Origin: Actinomycetota bacterium
GTDB lineage: Bacteria; Actinomycetota; Acidimicrobiia; Acidimicrobiales; JAJPHE01
DNA: 62,311 nucleotides
NCBI GenBank assembly: GCA_021325435.1
Contig: JAJPHE010000111.1
Span: 1 to 62,311 of the forward strand
Direction of reading: 5' to 3'
The notes under the pieces were generated by a model that was not told the origin of the DNA, made no database searches, and was given only the letters and a program-made list of their open reading frames with translations. The translations under genes and the position numbers were made by a program. Numbering within the stretch: the stretch's first letter is position 1; each line of letters starts with the position of its first letter. This document shows positions 53,798 to 60,423 of the stretch, one piece after another.

Positions 53798-54049
53798 ATG
53801 GGCATTGGCGTCAGCGTCTTACTCATAGCGATCGGGGCGGTTCTGGACTTTGCCATCCACACGAACACCCCCGGATTCAACCTCAACACCATCGGGGTCA
53901 TCCTCATGGCCGTTGGAGGCATCGGCCTGTTGGTGGCCCTGATGGTCGGGTACGGACCTTGGGCTGGCCGGCGGGAGACGACGGTCGTCGACGGTGCCGG
54001 CCCCGCGGTCGCCGGACGGCGAGTTCGCCGTGAGACCTACGTGGATTAG
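53798..54049 (+). CDS. Small two-helix membrane protein (DUF6458-like)
   Basis: 83 residues: two membrane helices (VSVLLIAIGAVLDFAIH and IGVILMAVGGIGLLVALMVG) joined by a short NTPGFNLNT loop, then a basic tail with GRRVRRETYVD. The GFNLNTIGVILMAVGGIGLL pattern is common in uncharacterised actinobacterial proteins. It has a strong ribosome binding site (AAGGAG), and its stop codon is part of that of the next gene. Confidence 0.75.
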   Translation: MGIGVSVLLIAIGAVLDFAIHTNTPGFNLNTIGVILMAVGGIGLLVALMVGYGPWAGRRETTVVDGAGPAVAGRRVRRETYVD

Positions 54050-54058
54050 GAGGAAAAG

Positions 54059-54214
54059 ATGGGACTAGCAATTGCCGTTCTTCTGTTAGCCATTCTCCTG
54101 GGCGGACTCGGCTTTGCCGTTCACGTGCTTTGGATCGTGGCCGTAGTGATGGCTCTCATTTGGGTCATCGGCTTCTTCGCCCGGGGTAGCTCTGCCCGGT
54201 GGTACGGCTGGTAA
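54059..54214 (+). CDS. Small hydrophobic protein (51 aa)
   Basis: 51 residues, two membrane helices (AIAVLLLAILLGGLGFAVHV and WIVAVVMALIWVIGFFARG) and a SSARWYGW end. The start is clear: TAGGAGGAAAAG, which includes the TAG stop of the preceding gene, directly precedes ATG 54059. It resembles the lmo0937-type short hydrophobic proteins (LWxIAVxxxxLWxxG). It ends 27 bases before a terminator hairpin, closing a two-gene operon. Confidence 0.75.
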   Translation: MGLAIAVLLLAILLGGLGFAVHVLWIVAVVMALIWVIGFFARGSSARWYGW

Positions 54215-54240
54215 TCAGCTGAGAAGCCGATAGCTGTACT

Positions 54241-54272
54241 GAGAGTGGCCGCTCGCCAGGGCGGCCACTCTT
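54241..54272 (+). terminator. Intrinsic terminator after the small membrane-protein pair
   Basis: GAGTGGCCGC (54243-54252) pairs perfectly with GCGGCCACTC (54261-54270) around an 8-base loop; A-T and G-T pairs extend it to 54241-54272. The following TTCGCGTTC is a poor U tract, as is usual at this GC content. Best terminator seen in the window. Confidence 0.7.
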
Positions 54273-54283
54273 CGCGTTCCCGT

Positions 54284-54655
54284 TCAGCGGTCGAGCTCGA
54301 TCCAGGCGCACGATGCCCGCCCGATCGGGGTGACTCCGGCCCGGGCGGACTCCGACCCCACCTGGCGGACCACCTCCCGGCTGCGGTCGGCGCCGGCCCG
54401 GCAGATCATCTCCACCCTGATGGTGTCGGGCGACGCCTGCAGTCGAAGGTCCACGGCGTCGCCGGGGGCCGAAGCGGCCATGCGGCGGGCCGCCTCCACC
54501 ACGTCTGCCCGGCTGCCCAGACGCCAGCGGTCGAGAGCCTGGCGGGCGAAGGCGGCCGCCGCCTCGGAACGGGCGGGCCCCCGGAGCATCACCTCAGCGC
54601 TCGCCTGCCTGCCGGGCGAGCGCGGACGACGTCCCCCGCCGTAGGGTCGGTGCAC
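54284..54655 (-). CDS. Hypothetical protein, faintly histidine-kinase-ATPase-like
   Basis: 123 residues from GTG 54655; ATG 54589 (MLRGPARSE) is an equally good start and would drop a basic, low-complexity stretch. The order of a helix (AAFARQALDRWRL), a helix (ADVVEAARRMAASAP), strands (AVDLRLQASPDTIRVEMICRAG) and a final GRASCAWIELDR recalls the short ATP-binding domain of anti-sigma RsbW-type proteins, but their ATP-binding N and G boxes are not visible. Function unknown. A plus-strand frame also covers this span but looks non-coding. Confidence 0.45.
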   Translation of the reverse strand: MHRPYGGGRRPRSPGRQASAEVMLRGPARSEAAAAFARQALDRWRLGSRADVVEAARRMAASAPGDAVDLRLQASPDTIRVEMICRAGADRSREVVRQVGSESARAGVTPIGRASCAWIELDR

Positions 54656-54759
54656 GCCCCCCTCGTACCGCCTCGAACCGCCCGGGCAAACACCAGATCA
54701 TCGGGCGGCTTGGTCGGTTATGGGTGGAATAGCGGCGCCGGCCGGGTAGATCGGTCGGT

Positions 54760-55296
54760 ATGGATGCCATCACCCTTCTCGAGAACGACCACAAAACCGT
54801 CAACCAGCTCTTCGGGCGCTTCCAGCGCTCCTCGAAACCGGAGACGCTCAGCTCACTCGCCCGCGAGATCGTCCACGAGCTGTCGGTCCACGCCGCGGTC
54901 GAGGAGCAGTTCGTCTACCCGATGATCCGGCTGCGGGCCGAGCAGGGGGGCGAGCTGGCCGACCACAGCATCGACGAGCACGCCACAGTGAAGCGCTTGC
55001 TCGCTGACCTGGAGAAGTTGGACGCCACCCAGGCCGGCTTCGAGCGCAAGATGGGCCAGGTCATCGACGCGGTCCGCCACCACGTCAAGGAGGAGGAGTC
55101 CGAGATCCTCCCGACCCTGCGCCGGAGCGTCAAGCGCGACCAGCTGCAGCGGCTGGGCTCGATAATTGAGCAGGCCAAGGCCGTCGTCCCGACCCATCCC
55201 CACCCCCTGGTTCCGGGCACCGCCACCGCCCAGCTGATCGCCGGCCCGTGGGCCAGCGTCCTCGATCACCTCCGAGACCTGCTGACCGCGGCCTGA
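54760..55296 (+). CDS. Hemerythrin-domain protein
   Basis: 178 residues. The hemerythrin four-helix pattern is complete: His in ENDHKTV, HAAVEEQFVYP (His and Glu), DEHATVKRLL, and HHVKEEESEILP (His and Glu), which would bind a di-iron centre. Such proteins sense or buffer oxygen, nitric oxide or peroxide, or store iron. A C-terminal extension (THPHPLVPG..) has extra histidines. It stands alone, with GGGTAG at 54744-54749 about 11 bases before the ATG. Confidence 0.88.
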   Translation: MDAITLLENDHKTVNQLFGRFQRSSKPETLSSLAREIVHELSVHAAVEEQFVYPMIRLRAEQGGELADHSIDEHATVKRLLADLEKLDATQAGFERKMGQVIDAVRHHVKEEESEILPTLRRSVKRDQLQRLGSIIEQAKAVVPTHPHPLVPGTATAQLIAGPWASVLDHLRDLLTAA

Positions 55297-55399
55297 GCCG
55301 ACCAACCGGACGAATGTCGTAAAAGGCGGGCGGCGGACAGCCGCTGCCGGAGAGGCGCAAGGGAAAAGGCGCACCCCGTCTGGGTTTGTTATGGCACGT

Positions 55400-55423
55400 A
55401 TGGGCCATGGTCACCTGGCCCAT
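55400..55423. promoter_or_regulatory. Inverted repeat upstream of the subtilase gene
   Basis: ATGGGCCA (55400-55407) and TGGCCCAT (55416-55423) are exact inverted copies, 8 bases apart. The symmetry and spacing suit a dimeric DNA-binding protein. It lies about 50 bases before the likely start of the subtilase gene. Confidence 0.5.
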
Positions 55424-55458
55424 CCGGAAATGTGCCTTCCCATATCTCACCCAACGTG

Positions 55459-55494
55459 GTGCACTGTTCGCCATGAGTGGGGCGAACAGGGCAC
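55459..55494 (+). promoter_or_regulatory. Hairpin with the subtilase start codon in its loop
   Basis: GTGC-A-CTGTTCGCC (55459-55472) pairs with GGCGAACAG-G-GCAC (55481-55494): 13 pairs with one A-G mismatch. The 8-base loop starts with the ATG at 55473. There is no purine-rich ribosome binding site before this ATG, so the hairpin could gate translation, or the DNA palindrome could be an operator. Confidence 0.55.
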
Positions 55495-57074
55495 GTTCAC
55501 GACTCTCCCGCGCCATGCGGCGTCGGCTGCAGGGCCTGGCCGCGGCAGGGGTGGCGACCGCCTGCCTGGGGGCCGCCGCCTTGGCGGCGCCTCCGGCGTC
55601 GGCGGGGCTACTCAGCGGCGGCCTGCTGGGCGGGCTGCTGTGCCCCGTGACGAACACCCTGACCGGTGTGCTGAGCGCGGGCTGGGATGACGGCGCCACC
55701 ACCACGCCGTCGACCATGAGTGATGTCGAGTCGGTAATCGGAGCCGACCAGCTCTATTCGAGCGGCTACACCGGCCAGGGCATCGGCGTCGCCCTGATCG
55801 ACTCCGGCGTCGCACCGGTTCAGGGCCTCACGGGGACCGGCAAGGTCATCAACGGCCCCGATCTCTCACTCGAGAGTCAGAGCAGTCCGTATCCGTACCT
55901 GGACGACTACGGGCACGGGACGCACATGGCCGGCATCATCGCCGGCAACGACGGAAGCAGCGGAACATTCCAGGGTGTCGCCCCCGGTGCCCACCTCGTG
56001 GTGCTCAAGACGGCCGCTTTCACCGGCGCGGTCGACGTGTCGCAGATCCTGGCCGCTATTGACTGGGTCGTGCAGCATCGCAACGACCCTGGCATGAACA
56101 TCCGGGTGCTGAACCTCTCCTTCGGCACCGAGAGCCTTCAGAGCTATCAGCTCGACCCCATCGCCTTCGCCGTCGAGAACGCATGGAAGCACGGGATCGT
56201 GACGGTGGTCTCAGCCGGCAACGACGGAACGAACCACGGATCGCTCACCGATCCTGCGGTCGACCCGTACGTCCTGGCGGTCGGGGCCGCCAACCTGAAC
56301 GAGTCCAACCTGCTCGGGTGCGCCACCGTGGCACCGTTCTCCAGCCGGGGCAACGGCGTCCGCAACCCCGACATCATCGCCCCCGGCGTGTCAATCGTCA
56401 GCCTGCGTGATCCTGGCTCCTACATCGACGACAACCACCCCGGCGCAGTCGTGAACACCCGATTCTTCCGGGGCAGCGGCACGTCACAGGCGGCTGCCGT
56501 TGCTTCCGGGGCGGTGGCCCTCCTGCTGTCGGCCCGTCCGTCCCTGACCCCCGATCAGGTGAAGGCGCTGTTCGACTCGACCGCTTCCCCGCTCGGACTG
56601 CTCGACGGCAGCGCCGAGGGCCACGGAATGCTCCAGGTCGGGTCAGCCTTCGGCGCATCGGTTCCCTGGGGCTCGACGCAGTCGTTCTCGAGCGCCGCCG
56701 GCACCGGCTCCCTCGAGACGGCCCGGGGCGGCATCCACGTCTCGATGAACGGGGTAGCCCTGACGGGGGAGCAGGACATCATGGGCTCGCCTTGGAAGGG
56801 ATCGGTCTGGGCTCCGCTGTCCGCCAAGGCGTCGGCTTGGACGGGCGGCACCTGGAATGGCCGGGTCTGGAGCGGATCCTGTTGGTGCGGCACCAGTTGG
56901 GCCGGCACGACCTGGTCCGGGGCGGGTTGGACTGGCGCCGGCTGGACCGGGGCGGGTTGGACCGGAGCCGGCTGGACTGGCGCCGGCTGGACCGGGGCGG
57001 GTTGGACCGGAGCCGGCTGGACCGGGGCCGGCTGGACCGGGGCAGGTTGGACCGGCGCCGGCTGGACCTCCTGA
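55473..57074 (+). CDS. Secreted S8 subtilisin-like protease with C-terminal GAGWT repeats
   Basis: 533 residues from ATG 55473 (another ATG 14 codons later also precedes a good signal peptide, GLAAAGVATACLGAAALAAPPASA). The subtilase triad is complete: Asp110 in VALIDSGV, His148 in YGHGTHMAG and Ser338 in GSGTSQAAA, with oxyanion Asn250 in SAGNDG. From about residue 440 tryptophan recurs every five residues (WTGGTWNGRVWSGSCWCGTSW), ending in exactly ten GAGWT copies and a final Ser. The tail could bind wall polymer or the cell surface. It is nine bases upstream of a cyclic-di-GMP enzyme gene and probably co-transcribed. Confidence 0.88.
   Translation: MSGANRARSRLSRAMRRRLQGLAAAGVATACLGAAALAAPPASAGLLSGGLLGGLLCPVTNTLTGVLSAGWDDGATTTPSTMSDVESVIGADQLYSSGYTGQGIGVALIDSGVAPVQGLTGTGKVINGPDLSLESQSSPYPYLDDYGHGTHMAGIIAGNDGSSGTFQGVAPGAHLVVLKTAAFTGAVDVSQILAAIDWVVQHRNDPGMNIRVLNLSFGTESLQSYQLDPIAFAVENAWKHGIVTVVSAGNDGTNHGSLTDPAVDPYVLAVGAANLNESNLLGCATVAPFSSRGNGVRNPDIIAPGVSIVSLRDPGSYIDDNHPGAVVNTRFFRGSGTSQAAAVASGAVALLLSARPSLTPDQVKALFDSTASPLGLLDGSAEGHGMLQVGSAFGASVPWGSTQSFSSAAGTGSLETARGGIHVSMNGVALTGEQDIMGSPWKGSVWAPLSAKASAWTGGTWNGRVWSGSCWCGTSWAGTTWSGAGWTGAGWTGAGWTGAGWTGAGWTGAGWTGAGWTGAGWTGAGWTGAGWTS
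56919..57068. repeat. Ten 15-base repeats encoding GAGWT
   Basis: Ten consecutive 15-base units, each GAGWT, run to three bases before the stop codon. The units alternate between a few DNA variants, with some 30-base blocks identical. Loss or gain of units would leave the frame intact. Confidence 0.9.
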
Positions 57075-57083
57075 TCCGCAGCC

Positions 57084-59648
57084 GTGGCCCACGCCTCTTC
57101 ACCTGACGGCGAACGACGGAGTGGCCCCGCGGTCCTCGGGATCGCGGGGCTGGTCTTGGCTGCCCTTGCCGTCGCCGGCGTCCTCACTGCGATGGCCGGC
57201 TCGGAGGCGCGGTCGCTGATCCGGATTCCGGGGGCGGTGTGGGCCATCGGGGCCGCCTTCGCCGTGGCGGAGATGCTGCCCGTGCACTTCGAGCACCGTC
57301 GCGAGGCGATCTCCTTCACACTCAGCACCGTCCCCCTTGTCCTCGGGCTCTTCGCGGTCGGCCCGTGGCAGCTTGTCTGCGCCCGGGTCGCAGGTTCAGC
57401 GGTCGCCCTCGCCGTCCATCGGCGGCAGCGTCCCCTGAAGCTCTCGGTCAACGTCAGCAGCTTCGCTCTCGAGGTGGCGGCGGCGGTCGCCGTCTTCCGG
57501 GCGGTGGCACCCGTGAAAGGGACCGGTCTCGGCACCTGGCCGGCGGCCTTCCTGGCCACCGCCACCGGGGCTCTCTGCCTCTCCCTCGTCATCGCCTCGG
57601 CCATCAGCCTCTACCAGCGCCGCTGGGAGACCGGGCTCGCCACCTCCTTCACTGCGGTGCTCTTCTGCGCGGTGGTCGAGACCAGCCTCGGTGTGGTCGC
57701 TGTAACGCTGTTGGCGACCGAGCCGGCGGCTCTGCTTCCCCTTACCGTCATCACGGCCCTCGTGCTCGCCTCCTACCGCACCCATCGCTCGTTCCGCGAG
57801 AAGCACAACGACCTCGAGCAGCTGTACGACTTCGCCAGCAGGATGGGTGATGCCGTCCTCGACGGTCGCGTGGTCGCCACGGTCCTTCACGAGGCCACCG
57901 AGCTCATGCACGCCGAATCGGCCTCTCTGTTCGCCACGGTCGGCGACGGATGGGTTCGCATGACCATCGGAGAAGACGGCCACATCGTCAACCTGCCGGC
58001 CGGTGATGCGGGCGCGGAGCTGTGCCGCATAGCGGAGGCGGTCGGCGGCCCGGTGATCATCGGCAGCGACGAGGCTTCCATCCGCCAGCACGGCGAAGCG
58101 GCCGCCAACGCCGTCAGGATGCTGGCGGCTCATCAGGTCCTTGCCACACCACTGGTCGGTGCCTCGGGACCCATCGGCGCCCTGGTGGTCTCCGACCGCA
58201 GCGGCAACGTTCGGGGCTTCGCCGCCGACGACCTCCCCCGCTTCGCCACCCTCGCCAACCACGCCGGCGTGTCCCTCGAGAACAGCCAGCTGGTGGACCG
58301 GCTCCGTCAGCAGGTCGTCGAGAGCGAGTACCAGTCGCTGCACGACGCGCTCACCGGGCTGCCCAACCGTCAGCTGTTCGGTCGGGAGTTGAAGCAGGCC
58401 ATCGATAGCGGCGCCACCGCCGCCGTGCTGCTGCTGGACCTCGACCGCTTCAAGGAGGTCAACGACACCCTGGGCCACCACAACGGCGACCTGCTCCTCC
58501 AGCAGGTCGGCACCCGCCTGCGGGGGGCTCTCCGTCGCGGGGACGTGGTCGCCCGCCTGGGTGGCGACGAATTCGCCGTGCTGCTCCCGGACATCCAGGG
58601 GGACACCGCAGCCGTCCAAGTGGCGAAGGGGATCATCGACCTCCTCGAGCAGCCCTTCGCCATCGGCGACATGCTGGTGGACGTAGGAGCGAGCATCGGC
58701 ATCGCCGTCGCTCCCCGCGACGGTTCCGACCCCGTCATCCTCATCCAGCGGGCCGACGTCGCCCTCTACACGGCCAAGGGAGACCAGAGCGGGGCCGAGC
58801 TGTACCGGCCCGAGCGTGACGCCTACAGCCCCGAACGGTTGAGCCTCGTCGGCGAGCTCCGTCGGGCCGTCAACGAAGGCCAGCTCGACGTCTACTACCA
58901 GCCCCAGGTCAGCCTGCTCGACGACAGTGTCATCGGGGTCGAGGCCCTGGTCCGTTGGCATCACCCGACGCGGGGAACCATCAGCCCCGACGACTTCGTG
59001 TCGGTGGCCGAGCACACCGGCGTCATCGGCCCCCTCACCCGCTTCGTGTTGGATCGGGCCCTCGCCGAGTGCAGCGAGTGGCGGCGGAGAGGGCACAACC
59101 TGCGGGTGTCGGTGAACCTCTCGGCCCGCAGCCTGATCCAGGCGTCCGTCCCCGAAGACGTGGCCGCCCTGCTGGCCCGACACAACGTGGCCGCCAGCGC
59201 TCTGTGCCTCGAGGTCACCGAGAGCTCGATCATGACCGACCCCCGACGCACCATCGCCACCCTCGAGGCGCTGCGGGCGCTCGGTGTCACCATTGCGGTG
59301 GACGACTTCGGCACCGGCCACTCGTCGCTGGCCTACATCAAGCGCCTTCCGGTCGGGGAGATCAAGGTCGACCGATCGTTCGTCGCCACCATGTGCGCCG
59401 ATCGCAGCGACGAGGCCATCGTGTCCACGATCCTCTCGCTGGCCCGCAACCTTGACATCCCGGTGATCGCCGAGGGCGTCGAGGACGAGGCGACGGCCAG
59501 CCTGCTGCGGGCCATGAGCTGCGCCGCCGCCCAGGGCTACCTGTTCGGACGGCCGGTGTCGGCCCCGGACCTGACCGCCTGGCTGCAGGAGCGCGAGACC
59601 CGACGGTCTCGGGTCGTGGTGCCGCTCACGGGGCGGGCCAGCAGCTGA
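57084..59648 (+). CDS. Membrane GAF-GGDEF-EAL cyclic-di-GMP protein
   Basis: 854 residues: about seven membrane helices in the first 230 residues, a GAF-like domain (about 255-410), a GGDEF domain with intact GGDEF near residue 493 and the RRGD inhibitory site just before it, and an EAL domain with VEALVRW near 620, DDFGTGHSS and EGVEDE. Both catalytic sites look intact, so it could make and degrade cyclic di-GMP, with the GAF domain choosing. GTG 57084 follows the subtilase stop by nine bases. The linkage suggests that protease and second messenger control one surface or biofilm process. Confidence 0.92.
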   Translation: MAHASSPDGERRSGPAVLGIAGLVLAALAVAGVLTAMAGSEARSLIRIPGAVWAIGAAFAVAEMLPVHFEHRREAISFTLSTVPLVLGLFAVGPWQLVCARVAGSAVALAVHRRQRPLKLSVNVSSFALEVAAAVAVFRAVAPVKGTGLGTWPAAFLATATGALCLSLVIASAISLYQRRWETGLATSFTAVLFCAVVETSLGVVAVTLLATEPAALLPLTVITALVLASYRTHRSFREKHNDLEQLYDFASRMGDAVLDGRVVATVLHEATELMHAESASLFATVGDGWVRMTIGEDGHIVNLPAGDAGAELCRIAEAVGGPVIIGSDEASIRQHGEAAANAVRMLAAHQVLATPLVGASGPIGALVVSDRSGNVRGFAADDLPRFATLANHAGVSLENSQLVDRLRQQVVESEYQSLHDALTGLPNRQLFGRELKQAIDSGATAAVLLLDLDRFKEVNDTLGHHNGDLLLQQVGTRLRGALRRGDVVARLGGDEFAVLLPDIQGDTAAVQVAKGIIDLLEQPFAIGDMLVDVGASIGIAVAPRDGSDPVILIQRADVALYTAKGDQSGAELYRPERDAYSPERLSLVGELRRAVNEGQLDVYYQPQVSLLDDSVIGVEALVRWHHPTRGTISPDDFVSVAEHTGVIGPLTRFVLDRALAECSEWRRRGHNLRVSVNLSARSLIQASVPEDVAALLARHNVAASALCLEVTESSIMTDPRRTIATLEALRALGVTIAVDDFGTGHSSLAYIKRLPVGEIKVDRSFVATMCADRSDEAIVSTILSLARNLDIPVIAEGVEDEATASLLRAMSCAAAQGYLFGRPVSAPDLTAWLQERETRRSRVVVPLTGRASS

Positions 59649-59679
59649 GCCGCCTCGCCGCTCGGATCTGAGCGCCGGG

Positions 59680-59695
59680 GGGCCTCTAGGCCCCG
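59680..59695 (+). terminator. Possible weak terminator after the GGDEF-EAL gene
   Basis: GGGGCC-TCTA-GGCCCC forms a six-pair GC hairpin 31 bases after the stop. No U tract follows directly, though TCTTGTATGTTTT lies a few bases on and also serves as promoter for the next gene. Confidence 0.35.
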
Positions 59696-59718
59696 CCCCT
59701 CTTGTATGTTTTCGCCCG

Positions 59719-60345
59719 GTGCGGACCGTTACGGTCTCGGCGAGCTACGGGGCAGGCGGCAGCGTCATCGGGCCGGCTCTCGCCGGCGTGCTCAACCTGC
59801 CGTTTCTCGACCGGGCCGTCCATGCCGCTGACGCCGAGCAGGCGGCCGTCAGCCTCGGGGAGGCCGCCCTCGAGGAGGAGCGGACCCAGGGCGTCATCGG
59901 ACGCATCATGACCAGCTTCGCCCGGATGCCCGACGCCTTCGGCCCGGGAGCGCCACCCACCGGTCTGGTCGAGCCGGACGAGGCGGCCCGCCGCCAGGCC
60001 GAGGCCCGGGTGCAGGCCTTCATCGCCGAGCACGAGGGCGGGGTCGTCCTCGGGTGGGCCGGCACCCTGATCGTTCCCCACGCCTACCACGTCCGCCTCG
60101 ACGGCCCGCCGGAGCGCCGGGTCGAGCAGGCCGCCGTGCTCGAGGACCTCGACCGCGAGGCCGCCGCCCACCGGCGCCAGGAGACCGACCGGATCCGCAG
60201 CCTCTACATGCGCCGCCTCTACGGGCGGGACTGGGCCGATCCCCGCCTGTACCACCTGGTGGTCGACAGCACCGCCATCTCCTTCCAGGACTGCGCCCAG
60301 CTGATCGCCGCCGCCGCCCGGGCCTTCTGGGCGAAGCGGGCATAA
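59719..60345 (+). CDS. Cytidylate-kinase-like family protein
   Basis: 208 residues: begins VTVSASYGAGGSVIGPALAG, a P-loop-like segment of the cytidylate-kinase-like family, then LPFLDRAVH, the GGVVLGWAGTLIVPHAYHVRLDGP segment and a C-terminal YHLVVDSTAISFQDCAQLI. The family phosphorylates unknown substrates; it is not housekeeping Cmk. TATGTT (59705-59710) ends eight bases before the GTG start, so it is probably leaderless. Confidence 0.8.
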   Translation: MRTVTVSASYGAGGSVIGPALAGVLNLPFLDRAVHAADAEQAAVSLGEAALEEERTQGVIGRIMTSFARMPDAFGPGAPPTGLVEPDEAARRQAEARVQAFIAEHEGGVVLGWAGTLIVPHAYHVRLDGPPERRVEQAAVLEDLDREAAAHRRQETDRIRSLYMRRLYGRDWADPRLYHLVVDSTAISFQDCAQLIAAAARAFWAKRA

Positions 60346-60361
60346 TGCTCGGCCTCTAGTC

Positions 60362-60376
60362 GTTAGCTAAGCTAAC
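60362..60376. promoter_or_regulatory. Perfect 15-base palindromic operator before the MFS exporter gene
   Basis: GTTAGCT-A-AGCTAAC is an exact inverted repeat with a one-base centre, 48 bases before the MFS start, in a short A+T-rich stretch that also contains TAACTA, a possible -10. Size and symmetry suit a TetR- or MarR-type repressor. No regulator gene is complete in the window; one may start at the right edge. Confidence 0.6.
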
Positions 60377-60423
60377 TACCCCGGTCGGAGAGGTCCGGCC
60401 CATGTCCACCTGGAGGAGGAGCG

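Noticed and set aside
54330-54644. Plus-strand gene opposite the hypothetical protein at 54.3-54.6 kb
   Set aside because: Its translation is Arg/Pro/Ser-rich low-complexity sequence with no ribosome binding site; the minus-strand frame has a more protein-like alternation of strands and helices.
56919-57068. CRISPR or other non-coding repeat at the end of the subtilase
   Set aside because: The 15-base units are in frame with the protease and all encode GAGWT.
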